Made by a program: the position numbers and the translations under genes
Shown: piece after piece, positions 23,619-38,600 of the stretch
Layout of the letters: every line of letters begins with the position of its first letter
Position numbering within the stretch: position 1 is the first letter of the stretch
Notes under the pieces: generated by a model
What the model was told of the DNA's origin: nothing
The model's database searches: none
Seen by the model: the letters and a program-made list of their open reading frames with translations, nothing else
Source: Phoenix dactylifera
Lineage: Eukaryota; Streptophyta; Magnoliopsida; Arecales; Arecaceae
Direction: 5' to 3'
DNA length: 64,000 nt
Assembly: GCF_009389715.1 (NCBI RefSeq)
Contig: NC_052397.1
Span: 15,014,129 to 15,078,128 of the forward strand

Positions 23619-26600
23619 ATTAACATGGACAAAGGCCAATCGGTTTTCCAGGATCTTAGGGCCAATGATTTTTATCCAATTACAATGCAACACATAACTC
23701 GAAGGTTTCAAACCTGACGCAGCAAGAAAAGAAAGATGGGGAGATTTGATCGATAAGGTTGCACTTTGAAAATTGGCATGCAGAAGGAAGTTCTCTTGAA
23801 AAGTTTTATTAATATGTCAAAAGGCTACCCCGTACAATGCATTATACGCATCTCCATAGAACATGGTCCCCTAGCCAGTCATAGTATTATGAATGTGATA
23901 TTATTATTTTCTTATAATATTATTAATAGTGTCATATTCTAATATTATTTTCATACTAATATAATATAGTGCAAAGTATTGTTAAACTATAATTTCTATA
24001 TTTTATTTTAATCTAAATATTTTAATCTATATTTTAATGTAGTGTAAAGTATTTTAATCAAACTATAATAACTACAAAGATCAGGAGTATTTTGGTTACA
24101 CAAATAGCTTCCCAACAGGCTTCAAAAAGTGCTTTTAGGGAGAAGCTCTAAATTGGAGCTTTTGCCAAGTAGAGTTTTTGCAGCTTCTAAGAGGACTAGA
24201 AAGCTATTTTAGGTTTTTTTACCAAACACCGATATATCACTCAAATGTGCTTTTGAGGCTCCATAAATCATCTTTGGCCCCTCCAATAGCAATCCCAAAC
24301 GAGGCCTAAACCTCCCAACCAGACTATTTTGTAGTCCTACTTCAGAAATACGGAGCCTATGTTATTTCCTACTAATATTCCTCCTCTCAATTTCCTCATG
24401 AGTCATGTTACTTGCCAGATGAATAGATCCCCATTCTACCTTAACGCCTTTCATGTTTACTCTCAAATAGTACTAGTGTAGAACAACATTTCACTCAAAA
24501 GAAAACAGAAAACCACAGCTGATATGGTGTTTTCTATTTCTTCATGCTTGAGAGAGTAGCATTCAGAAGCTCCACCTCAACTATCTAATGTTTTCCTAAT
24601 TTATTTTTGTGTGTATGTGTTTTTTGTGAAGTATAAATAAATCTTAATTCTAAAAGGAACTTACATGACAGCTCCTATGATTTTTCTCAGCCTCCTTTGT
24701 ATTATACCTCATTCCCCAGATCATAGGAAACATTTGGCCTTCATGAAATCGTTCTTCAAAATTTAATAAAAACAACAATAAATACCTTAAACTCAAGCAA
24801 CTAATAAGATAAACACAAAATTGAACTCTAAAAAAAATAATCATCATATGAATGAACATATGAGTACATACATATGTAGGTATCCATGTGTTTGTGTGTG
24901 TGTGTATATATGGTTCAGTTGAATTAGCATTTTCTTCAAGCCCCCAGGTCTCATCTTTACTTAATCTTGCTAGATTACACATGGATATGCATTTTTACTT
25001 CAATCCCCCATATTGTTTGTGTCCATGCAACTAATCCAGTCTTTTACATTTCTATCTCTTATTCTCTACTTATCATTTGATCTACGATATATCATATGTT
25101 TGATCCATCCTTTCCATGGCCTAAAGAGAAAACCCTCAATACATACAAACACACACATACACACACTTATTCGATATACGAAAGCATGAAGAATAATCCT
25201 ATTTCTCTAAAAAGAGACATAGTAAAATGCGTAATAGTGAGAAATTAGCACAAATTTGTGGTCATATTGCACAGTCAAAGAAAGATATTGGCAAAGTTAC
25301 CTGCATGACCATTTGTAAAAGATGCATACAAGTCATTGTGCTTGAAAGCCATCCACTATTTGCAGATATGTCAATCATAGCCTGGATGATACGTATACTT
25401 TGATCAAGAACAGATTTTAAATCCGTGACATAGTCACTAATCGGCAATTCAATGCGGGAGAAGTGTGCCTGCAATTGGAAAATTGAGCAAAATCAGAAGT
25501 GGAAAAAATGATGAGCATCCCAAAACGAGAGCAAAGTCTCCAAAGTAGGATCTAAATAGGTGCATATGTGTTACATCAGAAAACATATAAAGATGATGAG
25601 CATCCCAAAAATGAGAACAAAATCCTCAAAGTAGGATCTAAAAATAGGTGCATATGAGTTTTATCAGAAACAATATAAAGATGCCACTGACCTGAAAGAG
25701 CAAATTTGCTTTCACATGCGGGTCATCAAGATGGTGTTGATCAACGAGATATGGGACCTTTTCAGATAATGTTCTATTGATATTTTCCTGTAGGAACAAA
25801 CAACGTAAAACAATCATGAATATCATGAAAAGAAACACGCGAACAACTTTTAGCTTCCAAACTCCAACATGAGAGCACACATGATCCTCTAGTGTCTTCT
25901 TTCACATGCCACAACCCCTCATGACAAAAAGGGAGAAAAGAATAAGTAAAAAAATTAATTAAATTAAATAAATAAATAATTGCCATACAAAGGGCACCGT
26001 TAATGAACAACCCGATGACTCATGGATGTAACATAAATCTCCAAGAATAACATCTACTTCTAAATTCAATGGATGTTTATGTCTGGAACAACTCCAATCG
26101 CCTGAAAATCTGATTACTTTGAAAGAAGAGGGGGAAAAAAAGAAGAATCAATTCAGTTCAAGAACCATATGACTGGCATTCACAGTTATATGACAGATCA
26201 CTGGGTGCCATGCCATCTTCAACAGAAAAATCATTAATCATTCCACAAAGGTGTTTCGACATTCAACACATGCACGAGCTAACACATGCATGCGCATAGA
26301 CAAATATATCGATACCCTTTAAGTCTCAAGACCATGGTTCCAAAAACTACCAGAACACGATGGTACCAGCGGTACCTTACCATTCCGCGCATAACAGGCA
26401 CCGATATGGGTGCTGGGACGCCAAAAGAGCTGTACTGGGACGCACTGGCCATGCCAGTCAGCACCGCTTCTACCGATGCATACCAGATTGGTACCGATGA
26501 ATTTTGAATTTTTTCTGGAAGTTGTTAGTTTCAGCACATGTCGGCACCCACTACACTGGTATTTAAAATCTTGTTCAGGGCCATTTCATTTGCTTGAGGG

Positions 26601-29600
26601 ATCTACATATCACCACACAACTAAAAGAAAGGGATTCAACAAGTTGATACCAGCTGTTCATAAAATCAAGATCTGAAAAGGCTATAGTTTTCGTTTTCTG
26701 TTCACATCTTAGTAACCATGGATTTTGATCAAACACACTTCCACGTATCCATAATTGCTCAACTAATGATTCATCATGTGGACACAGAATATTTTCAGTT
26801 TGTTTGTTGTTAAAGCGATAATAAATGGTTCATCATCATCTCTTGACCATCATACAACATGAAGGCCTCGTATGCTGCTTCTTTACATCTGCATTCCTTT
26901 AGGATGGATAAATTACTGGTAATGGATGGTTTTCAAGGCATGTAACTTCTGCTATATGATTACATGTTTAGGAGGCCCATGTACCTTCTTATGGTAGGAG
27001 CCCTTGGGACTTAAGGGGTTGCCTAATCCTAGCTGCAAGAAGAGATGGTGACATAAGCCTTTAAAACATGTTAATAAGGCAAATCAGTACTAGGAAAGAG
27101 AAATTAAAATTACAAGTAGACAAAAAGGGAAAGCAAGTTATAATTAATACCCCACCCCCTCCTCCACAACTTTCCCCCCAAAAAAGGATTCAAATGTCAA
27201 CAATTGGTAGCATATGGATAGCCAGATGGTACAGAAACCTCAAGATGGGGAAAGTACAGGGGCAGCATGCCTTGATAGGCCCTAAATACAGATGAGAAAA
27301 AAATAAAATAGAAGTGTACCAAGCAGTATGGAGTCGAAAAACCTTGCTATTGTACTAGCCAGTACAAGGCTTCAATAACAAAACCTCATCAAAAATTTGA
27401 GATTTGTATGTCTTCTCAATAAGCAACTCCCATCAATGCTCACCAGAATCAATGGGTTGGCATATAGAACTGTTGGTGCAGATATGAACTTGGTCACCAT
27501 TTTCCTCCTTGACAATCTTGTCTCATGTCTCAATTCATCACACTGAGATCCAAGAGCAATCAAAAACTGACCTTAAAAATAATGGACCACATTATAGCAG
27601 ACCATACATGAATACTGGCCCTTAATGCTCCATAACAGTGTCACCTTCTGAATTTCTTCAACAAACTCCAAAAATTAAACAGAACTACTGATGCATTGAC
27701 ATGTTGCATCTTTCATTGATTTCACAACACAATAATCTTCAACAGGTGACATGCATCATGAATTTCTGGTAAGACCAAATTCACATGATCATGTTTTACC
27801 AATAAACCCATCTAATGGTAAATTAAAGGTGAAGTAGACATGTCCTGAAAAGAAAATGCAACTCCTATTGTCAGTTAGGCCTCCACAAATGTTCCTAAGT
27901 TTTCACGTGGCCACTTTTAATCATAGTATTCTACTGGATATCAGTAGAAAATATCCAGATATATTCATCTCAACTCCTATTATCTAGTTAGACCACAGAT
28001 GTTCCTAAGTTTTCATGTGGCCTTTTTTATCATAGCACTCTACTGTAATTTAGTAGAAAATATCAAGATATATTCATGTCCCTCCACATTGGGAACACAT
28101 CCATTAAGTTTGAAGTGCGAAACTTGGAAAAGCATAATTCAGTCCATCTTTTTTGCCCCAACTGGGTCCTCAACTAATACCATTAATCACTCTAAAGCCT
28201 GCATCATCATCGAGGTACTAAATTATCATAGGCCCCAGATCCAACAGAGAGGCTAAATTCAAGTTTGATGGCAGTTAGCCTGGTAAGGAAGGATGGCCAC
28301 ATAAACAAGAAAAGCTTTCCTTGCATTTTAAAATAAGATCACCATAACTAATGTAACCTTTCCTCCAAAAAGAAAGATTAATCCATTCCTTCCAAATTTC
28401 CAAATGGTCAATATAAAGTACCACGGAACAAAAGGAGATCTTCTCAATTACATAGCAGTAGTCACTGCTACATCTCCAAATGCTAAAGAATCCAAGATAA
28501 AGTAGTCAAGCTTCAAAAGGGATCTCAATAACTATAACACTAGATTTTCCTCTTTCATATTTATTGAATGATTATGACCCTAACTTCATATATTCTGTAG
28601 AAGATTGCCACTACATGAGATATGCATTGGCTATCACTATCTTGAGAAACATTGATGGAACATAAAGACTAATCGAGAAAAATATATGACAATCATACAA
28701 TTTATAATGCGTACATTTCTTGCAAGCAAGAACTAGAAATGAATCAAGTTCTAAAGCTATTCTGGAATTCCCAATGAAGAGGCAGGGACACAGAAACTTG
28801 CAACCAAAAAGCTTTTAATGTTACATGACAAAAACATTTTGACAAGTAAAATGTCAAAGATCGAGAAGCAAAAAAAAAAAAAAAAAATTACCTCATTATG
28901 ACGTACAGGAAGTTCATCAAATTCAGCAACAGCAGAAAGAATGTGCAAGAAAACCTACAGACAAATATTATTATGAAAGGTATGTTTAGTTGTACGTTGT
29001 ACCGCTCCTTTATTGAACTTAATGATAAAAGACAAAAAGGTCTATCTTGGAACAGTTTTACTTACTTCTAGTGAAGTATTTGGGCCTATGTTTGACCCAA
29101 ACATAGATACTGTCATGTAACTCAGATAATACTGAGATGCTACTGAACCCAACATCAAAGGTTCCACAAAATTTTCATTGAATTTTATGCATCCACTGTC
29201 CTCAAGATCTTCAAAAGTACTTTGCACTAACCTGTTTTAAAGAAAGGTCAGTAAGTTCAATTATATAAGAAAAAAATGAGAAGATAGCAAATGCATATTC
29301 GAACAATAAATTCATCATGTTTATCATTAGATACCTTGAGAGGTAAGAATTTAAAGCACTGGCTTCAGTATCCTCTAATCCATAATAAGCCGGATTTACA
29401 ACCTGTTAGATGGAAACGTTTGCCCTATCAATTTTCATAAATTCATAGAAAGATGCCACAGCTTTTACCATGAAAAAACATTAGTTTAACAAAAGGTATG
29501 AATTCATCTAATCAAAATTAATACTTTGTCACCATTCATGAAATAAATCTGATACTGCAGAGTCGAAAGAGTCAAGCCGATGCTAACAGTTTATCAATCA

Positions 29601-32600
29601 CAGAGCCTTGTATTTCAGTTATTTACTGTTTACTTGTTTATAGGTAACTGACTCAAAATAGTGCCTTTTCTGCTAATAGAGAAATATTCTTGTCATTTTG
29701 CATTCTTCACTTACCCCACCTCCAAGTCTCCAACACACACAGAAGTCAAAAACAGAACCACAAACAAGAAAGGGGAAAAAACAAAGAAAGAGAGGAACAG
29801 ACCACGGAGCTATCATACAAATGGCCAGCTACAAGGCTTGGATTAAAATGATTCCTCCTTCCCTCTCTTTTCCACTTGTTACCACTCTTCTCCAGACTTA
29901 TTATTTATTAGTGATCCAGGATCACTAAGATCTCCATATGGCGTCAGGTAGAGACTAGAGACTCCTTGTCCGTTTTTCCTCTGATTTTCTGTCAATCATT
30001 CATGTCTCGAGCAAACGTTTCTTAAAATTGAGTAGAATCTCGCTTATGATTCATTAACTAATGCAGTATCATAAACTTAATGGTCTAGAGAAGTAGAAAA
30101 TTTGTCTGACATGGCTCCAAACTCAAAGGAAAGCCTATTGCTGCTCCAAGAATTTCATGTCAAGATCTGTGAAACTCAGAAGCATTATCATGTCATATAG
30201 GGTTTTTCCTCTTAACCAGAATAAAAAAAAAAACAGCAGACAGAGCTGGCTGGTATGTCCTCACTATATCCACTGTTTACATTTGATATGATTTCCCTGT
30301 TTTGATCATTAGTGTGCTTGATCATGTCTTGATATATAAAAGGGGGAGTATAATCTTCCAAGTCGTGTTGCTTCTTGTGCTTGCTTTGTTTCCTTTTTGT
30401 ACCACACATTCCAGCAGGCCGGAATTTTGCTGCTACTTGGAACTATAAATGGTTGCACATATCCCAGCGACATTACCATCATAGGACAAAAATGATGAAT
30501 CTAAATAACACAGCTGTTACGTCGTTAAAATAATAAAATTGATCTGGAAGAGTGCACTAATGCTATACTTCTAATATCAGCGTAGTGGGAAACATTTCTT
30601 TAATAAATTGTCAATGTTATATCAGGCCAAGCACCAAAACCCAACCAACTAAATTTTTTAATAGGCTGACAGCCAAAAATCGTCAGTCCATCAAAAAACC
30701 AACTGAACTTAATACATATTGCCTCAGAGGTACTTTTTTAATTAAAGAGGTCATCATGCATGCTCCAATTTCTGCCTTTTTCCATTTTTGAAATAGTAAA
30801 TTTCTATAAAGTTCTATTCCTGTTCAAAGATATTATAGACAGGAACTGAAAACACCATGTCAAAATATAAATGTCAATTGATGTGATTCGAGAACAATCA
30901 TGAAAAATAATTAGCGGCAAAAGATATACCAATCGACGAAACAGATATGTCCAAGTAAGATAATGCACTGCATCCTCCTTGTGACAGATTGTACCAGAAA
31001 CAATTTCTGCATTGATGTGATCATGCAAATGTTCCCTCAGATTACTTTCAACAGGGAATGGTTCATAAAGGAACTGCAAGTGAATCATGTAGGTTTGTCA
31101 ATTCAGAGATCATATATAGAAGTGCTTTATATCAAAAACTATTTCTTATTTTAACCTTCTTGTAGAAGCTCTTTTTTGGTTCATGAACAAGAATAACAGC
31201 CTTCCCATGTTGATCATATTGAGGTCGACCAGCACGACCCATCATTTGCAAAATATCTGTAATAGGGAAATCAACATATCTCTTTGCTTTTCCATCATAA
31301 TATTCAGTACCCTGCAACCATGGTAGAATTTTAATAATCCAAGATTGTATTAAAAAAACCAACCATCCATGTAAGAGAGAACAGCAATTTGTCACCTTAA
31401 TGATAACTAGAAAAGCTGGAAGGTTTACACCCCAAGCCAGGGTGCTGGTAGACACCAATATCTGTGGAGTGCATGTCAAGTTATAGATATGAGCATAATG
31501 TTAGAAGATGTGATCTTTGTTTGACTTTTTCATTATGCAACCACAAAATAGTAAGGATGATAAAGACAAAAAAGATGATGCAAACACAAAAAAAAATGAA
31601 AAAGTAAATATTCCAAGGAATATCAGAGGAACATAGAAATACCTGGATCTTGTTATTTGAAAAGAGTTCCTCAACCAAGGATCTGTCTCTATCTTTCAAT
31701 CCTGCATGGTGCAGTCCAATTCCAAATTGCAGAGTATGTCTCAAGTTGTTGTCAGTGACTTGTGAAAGAACCATTTCCAGTGTTGCCTCTGACATATTAA
31801 GGAACTGTCTGGGATTTTCATCTGATGCAGCAAGCTGTATTTGAAATTACACTGAATAAGCTACTCCTATGACCAATTTACTGGTTTGTGACTACAAACT
31901 GATGCAATATCCCACCTGAATGAGATCTAGTGCAGTAAGTCTTGTCTGACGGCGAGATGAAACAAAAATAAGAACTGGTTTTGCAGGCGAATGAGTACAT
32001 ATGGCAGCATATGCAGGTTTGTTCATACTATTCATTCTTGGACAGTAAAACTTCCCCGGATATCCCTGTTACATAGACAACAGAATATAACTAAATATAG
32101 CAATAGAACTAAAATAAATCTTGTTAGGAGTCATCAAATGCCTCTGAAACAAAATCTGAAGAACCAAGAGAAGTGCATAACTATATGAGTACACTTGGTG
32201 ATGTGACTTAGCATAACAAAAAATAACTTATGAACTTCAATGACATGCATAATATGTAACAGATGAAAAGTGAAACAATGACGCTAGGGAGACCAAAGCA
32301 ACTTTGTGCTACGGAGACTGAAGCAACTTTGTGCTACGGAGACAGCATCTTTTCCACATTTGTTTGTTGGGCAATGCAACAAGTTAACAAAAAGAGAAAA
32401 AGAAGAGTGAGACCTCCCAAGTTAACAAAAAGATTGCATAACTATATGAGTACACTTGGTGATGTGACTTAGCATAACAAAAAATAACTTATGAACTTCA
32501 ATGACATGCATAATATGTAACAGATGAAAAGTGAAACAATGACGCTAGGGAGACCAAAGCAACTTTGTGCTACGGAGACTGAAGCAACTTTGTGCTACGG

Positions 32601-35600
32601 AGACAGCATCTTTTCCACATTTGCTTGTTGGGCAATGCAACAAGTTGTTGAGTCATCTCAAATATGAAATTATGAGAATGAATTCACTTGCCTGAATGTG
32701 AACTTCAAGAGGTACAGGCCTCACACTAGGCTTAAAATTAAATAGACCATTTTCTCCAATACCCAACCAGTCAGCCAAATCACTGAAAAATACAACAAAA
32801 ACCAACTCATGAGATTTCTAAAAAATTAATATGGTTATAAGGGTAGAGAACAAGCACCAAGCCAATCAACAAAATGTTGCACTTTATGAGCATGTTGGAA
32901 AATTTAAAAATAAGATGCATCAAAAGAAAATTGCCTCCTTTCTTTTATTATCAACAAAAGCCTGAAACAACATCAAAGGCAACCTCAAATAGGAATGCTT
33001 GGCTAATAAGGGTTCATAATGCTCACAACATATAGCTTAAGATAAAGTCCTTATGGTTATGGTTATGGCAGTTTTGCAATTTCCCTAGAAAACCCTAAGC
33101 ATGTTATTATTTCTTCTAGAAGACTAAAAAAAGAACAAGCAAAGATATATGGCTAATCTAATAAACCAATATCTAAAATTGAATCAAATAACATTTTAAT
33201 TATTCTGGGTGAATATAAGTTTCCCCAAATTTTGATCTCACAAAACTGGGAATGTCAGAATAAATTAACTTAAAATCATTCAAATGGATTCAAATTTATG
33301 GCCATTCTGAAAATAAACAGCACTAACTTTTTTTCAAAAAAAAGATTAATTGTAATCATTCATTTACCAAAAATAAGAATACATGTAATTCTTAAAAATA
33401 TTACTATATGATGACAATGCTAACAAAAAATTGCCACGTGCAGCATATGGATGATGTTCTAACAAAATATAAGTTGTTCTTTCAATTGCTTAATCATTCA
33501 AAAAAAAAACCCTACCTATGGTCAATGTCCAAACAAAGAATCCAGACAAGAAGCGCAAAGTGCAACATTTATTAAGTTTTTATCATAGATAACTTTAAGT
33601 TCTATTGTGTTATTTTATTGTTATGTTTTTCTCTCATAGAGAACTTTAAGTTCTATTGTGTTATTAATTGTTATGTTTTTCTATCATACATAACTTTAAG
33701 TTCCATTGCATTATTAATTGTTATATTTATTTAAGTTTTTACTATTCATAACTTTAAGTTCTGCTGTGTAATATCTTTTTTTGCACATTCTATGGCACCA
33801 TATCCAGTGCGGCAATCCAAGTAAAACATTTTCAAGCAGGATCTTTTCTTGGTGGTGTTATGCCCCTCAAGGCAGTTATTACATGGATTGGGGTAAAATT
33901 TGGGAGATACCCCAAAGTCTCTGCTAACATTCAGAAGACAAGCATTGTCTAGCTAATAGATCAGTTGTCTTTTCAAGTTTGCAAGTTGGTAAGGCAGACA
34001 GTGAGTGCACAAGTAGATGCAGATGATGGTGATGGTCATGTTGAAAGTTAAAACCATGCGATGGTCAAGGAGCAAAGACAAGAGACTTCTGAAAGGGGGA
34101 GAAGGAAAAGCTCAAGAGGTTCCATCATCATACTCCTGCAGAATCCATAGACTAGTGTCCAACAGTCTGTGCCCCTGGTTCTCAAGAGCACAGCATGCTA
34201 GTAGAGCCTACAGACTGCCAGCACCATTGTAGACCTACAGTCAGTGTCCATCACCAAATGAACACTATAAAATCAAGATTACATAGTTGATTATGCCTAA
34301 CAATAATCAGTGTCCATCACCAGATGAACATTATAAAATCAAGATTGCATAGTTGATTACAGCTAAAATTTAGAATACTTTATATTATACTTTTTATATG
34401 TTTGACATTTTATTTTTCCTTTTACATAAACTTCCAAGATACAAGAACTAATTGGGTGTTATTCTGTATCTCAATAACATTCTAGATTTTAATTTACAAA
34501 TAAGTTGCCATAAAAAATACAATTAAGCTTAAGAAGGTAAAAGATTTGATTTGAACACTGATAATTTGAGAACTTGTCACCATAAAGCTAAATAAAGGGC
34601 TATTACCCAGTTAAGATCCCAGCAATGCTTGTCAAGGCAAGCACATCAGCCATGACAATTCATCAATAGAAAAGAAATGTATATGACAAAGTCACAGAAA
34701 TTATGGACGAATTCAACATCCCAAACTTACAGAATAAGTGTCTCAGATGCCAAAATCATAATGGATAGTTACATTGGACTAATAAAACCATAACTATGAC
34801 AATTCTAAATTATGAAATAGATATGCTAACCTGAAAGGAAAAGTAAAAGCATAAAAATTAATCAGCAAAATGCACTTTGATGCCAAAATTATTAAGCGTA
34901 AATAAGCAAAAAATATAAACGCACCGGGCATTCGCTAATGCTGTCGATAGACCTACAAAACGTATCGAGCGCTCTGTCTGTGACGATATGTATCTCATTC
35001 TAGAGACAATAACCTAAATGCTTGAGGTTAGACTATATTGAGCAAAAGAAGGCAATCTAGTAAAAAAGTTTGATCAAATTTGCTTACAGTCATAAATAAA
35101 ATTTGGAAGAAAAGAAATAAATTTGAAGGAAAGAATTGTAAAATCATACAATCACCCGTATTTTTATGAGCTTTAGAGGAGATTAACCATATCTTATAAA
35201 CATTCCATACACTGCACATGTTAACTGAGAATCATGTAAACAGTAAGGCATATGAGCACCCTCAGCAATCTCTGCTAAAGTGCTAATACTATAAGGAACT
35301 TAATATTGACTTTGTAATAACTACATTAGGATATCATGTGACAGAAACCAAAGTCACAAAAAACAGATTGACCAAAAATCTTCACCACAAAGTCTGCAGT
35401 GACCTTTTGAAACAATATTGATCTCCATAACCCTCAAACCTGGCTAAATAGATTCAAATTTTACATATTACCAGCTTATGAATGGTTTACCAATATTATA
35501 GATGAATGACACCATTTCATTACTCAAATAATAACTTTTGCACTTGATAAAGTAATAGCATGGATAAATAAAATAGTGCTCCAAAACTTGTCCAGATCTC

Positions 35601-38600
35601 TATATAATTAAATGATACTTTTGATTCAAAACAATATGATTCAAATGTGCATGGATATTTTCAAAATAAGAAGGTTTTATAAGAATGTATGACATATCAT
35701 TGTTAGAACACTTGTAGCAATTGTCCACTTACTAAACATGACACCTCCAAGAAATCATGAAAGAAGGATCAAATATGGAGCAAAACCCACCACTCAAATG
35801 CACAAGAAGTAATAAGATGATCCATATAGCCTGAGATGTCCTTTTTTGGGGGGGCAGGGAGGGGAGGGAGGGAGGGAGAGAGAGGGAGGGGATGAGGTCA
35901 GAGAAATGAAAAGGAAACCAAGGAGGATTATACGATGTCTAAAAGCATCTCTAAGATTGCAGAATCGTATTCTACTAGCAGAGTAAGAAAAACCCATCCT
36001 TGTGTCAAATCTAAGCACCCAACTCTATCAAAAACATAGATGAAGAAAATGAAAACAAGATTTTATAAGAGGTGCTCCATAATAGTCCAAGGAGGTTCAA
36101 AAGAGATGAGGAAATCAGGTTCGAGAATGCTTTCTTCTTTTGGAAAACAGACTCTTACCAGGAGCAATAAAAAAAGTCAAATGCTCAATTATCCCATCAG
36201 AGATAGTAAGCAAAAGTTTGATTCTATAGAAAGGATCGATGAAGTTAACTGGGAAAGAAGGAAAACATTAATATTTAAAATTATAATACTTTTTTATTGA
36301 AACATTTGATGCCATGTTAATGCAATTCCTGTATCACTAATACGTGGATAGAGATTCGACAATTGGTGGCTTACTCTTAGTAGCCAGGATCTTCTACAAA
36401 GATGCCAATATTTTATCACTAACACTGTTTCATCCAAATTAATTTTATTGAAATAACAAATACATCATCTATCTTATCACACTCTGAATTACTGTATCAT
36501 ATATTTCTTTAAATCCAAATTGAATGATTAAGGGTATCTTTGGCATTTTCTTAACTTTTGTCTCTTGGTTTTTAAAAAGCAAAATTCAAAAACTGAGATA
36601 GTAACCTCGTTTCAAAGGAGCTTTTTTGTTTTTCCTAAAAAACACTGTCCATGTTTTAAGAAAAAGTGAAAGCTAATAAGAATAGCCTTCATTTTTTTTT
36701 CGAAAAGAGAAATAGTTCTTTCTATTGGCAATTGGGACCTAAGCGACTTTGCTCAACCCTCCCTTTTCTTTCCCATGTTCATCTGACCCCTAATTCCCGC
36801 TTGACTCCCTCAGTAGAATGTTGCTCCAACAGACCAGCCACCAGATCATTTACTTTTCCCTCTACTCTTCTTCTATTCCTTCTCCCCCATCCTTTCTCCT
36901 CCTACCTTCTTTCCTCTACTAAATCCAAGTTGGTCCAGATCTGGTGCTTCTCATCTTTCTCCTCTTCCTCTCTTCTTCCCTGTCCCCATCTCCTCTTCTC
37001 CTCCCCGAATCCTGCTCCTGCTTTCCTTCTTTTCCCCTGCCATACCCAGACCAGTTGCAAATCTGGTTTTCCTGTGTTGCTCAGGCTGAATATGCCAATC
37101 TCCTCTTCCTCTCGTCTTCCCCATTCCCTTCCCCTCTTCTCTGAGTTCCCTCCATTCCCCTCCCCTCCATCCTACCCTGTAAATATTCCAGGATCAAATC
37201 CAGATATGGGTTCTACCCAGAAGATTTGGGCGTGTTGTAGGTGTAACATGCTTTGTTTAAAGATACTTCCCATTGTATTTGTGTTCCTTGTTATATTAAT
37301 TGTATTTAAATGAAGCTTATGGTGGATACTCCACATGAACTTAATGAATTTTTGGATTTTGACTTATATAGTATAAAGTATAAACCATATGTATGAGCTT
37401 TAGATGAACAATTGTTTAAACTGGGGTTGTTACTATATGAACAGGTTTTGAAAAATGATAGAGAAAATGAGTTCTTATTATCTGCTCACAGAACAAGTAT
37501 TTTAGTTTTTGTTATATATTATACAAAAAAAAAGCGAAAACTACCTAACAGGTTTCTTTTGCCAAAGAGGCAAAAAACGAAAAAGAAACAGCATTTCTAT
37601 TTTCAGCTTTCAAAAGCAGAAAACTGACAGTGATGCTAAATGCAACTTAAGTTATAAGTATTTTGTAACATTTAGGATTTTTTTGCCAATGCTTCTAATC
37701 TCCTTCATACCCTAAACCTATTAAGAGCTCTATACATCGAATCCTGCTCAAGCTTCTCTTTTAGGAAATGAAGGTCTCGCGAGTCACTCATTGAACTTCA
37801 GACCATACATTTACTTTGTTCTTAAAATGATACTTTACCTCCTTTTGTATAGAACAATTACAAATGTGCTTTCAACAACTACATAGTTATCCTACACTTT
37901 TGGAAGCATGTACAGTTGATTCTGGTGATCAGTTTAAAATGTTTGTGTAATAATAATAAGGAACAAGATCTGACAAGTACCTCAAGAATGGGTCCACGAT
38001 CAGCTCCTAACAAATGTATCTCATCCAGTATCATAAGTCCAACCTATCAATAGGCTTCAAATGTTAAGAATAGCTAATAAATGAATCACTAAACATATGC
38101 AAACAAATCTCCCCATCATCTTTTCTTTATGTGACACTGAGATTGACATTAATGGTATCTTCACCTTCATCACATAGCTTCGACTATGCCAACTGCGACT
38201 GATACCATCCCATTTTTCAGGAGTAGAAATTATGATATCAGCTGAGAATAGTGCCATAAGATCTGGAGTAAAATCCCCAGTCATCTCAACCTGAGAGAAA
38301 CATTATCCTACCATCCTTAGCACATTTTTGTATCATTGTGTGACCAACAGATATATGCATCAGACATACCATCTTCTTTCCAAGCTGAGAAACAAGCCGC
38401 TTTCTCCAGTCGTTCATTCTCTCCCGAACAATAGCTTTAAGAGGGGCAATGTAAACTACCTGAAAGGTATGATCATTCAACCAAAGGCATACATGCCTTA
38501 CTAACTCAAATAAATTTATAATTAAAAAAAAAAACCTTCATATCAGGTTCTGTGTTGAATAGATGTAACATCGCTAGCTCGGCTGATATAGTTTTTCCAC

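Larger units (their letters stand above)
16466..31073 (-). other. DExH14: DExH14 Sec63 unit 2 and C-terminus, 10 exons
   Basis: Exons 30930-31073, 29335-29402, 29066-29231, 28892-28954, 25692-25787, 25301-25468, 21468-21638, 19783-19926, 19093-19224 and 16466-16552. They run from [19 protein letters not shown] through [41 protein letters not shown] and [11 protein letters not shown] to the last 28 residues. The last exon lies 2.5 kb from its neighbour and is short (87 nt), but [12 protein letters not shown] matches the conserved end of the family. Confidence 0.93.

Noticed and set aside
23480..23717. Open frames of Ser-Leu and Arg-Glu repeats
   Set aside because: Direct products of the AG/GT microsatellite.
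32175..33775. Repeated units as a CRISPR-like array
   Set aside because: Units are long, few and directly adjacent, without uniform short repeats and unique spacers, in a eukaryotic intron.
36666..37313. 215-codon plus-strand open frame
   Set aside because: Low-complexity Ser/Pro/Leu from a CT-rich block inside a helicase intron, with no recognisable domain or conserved start context.
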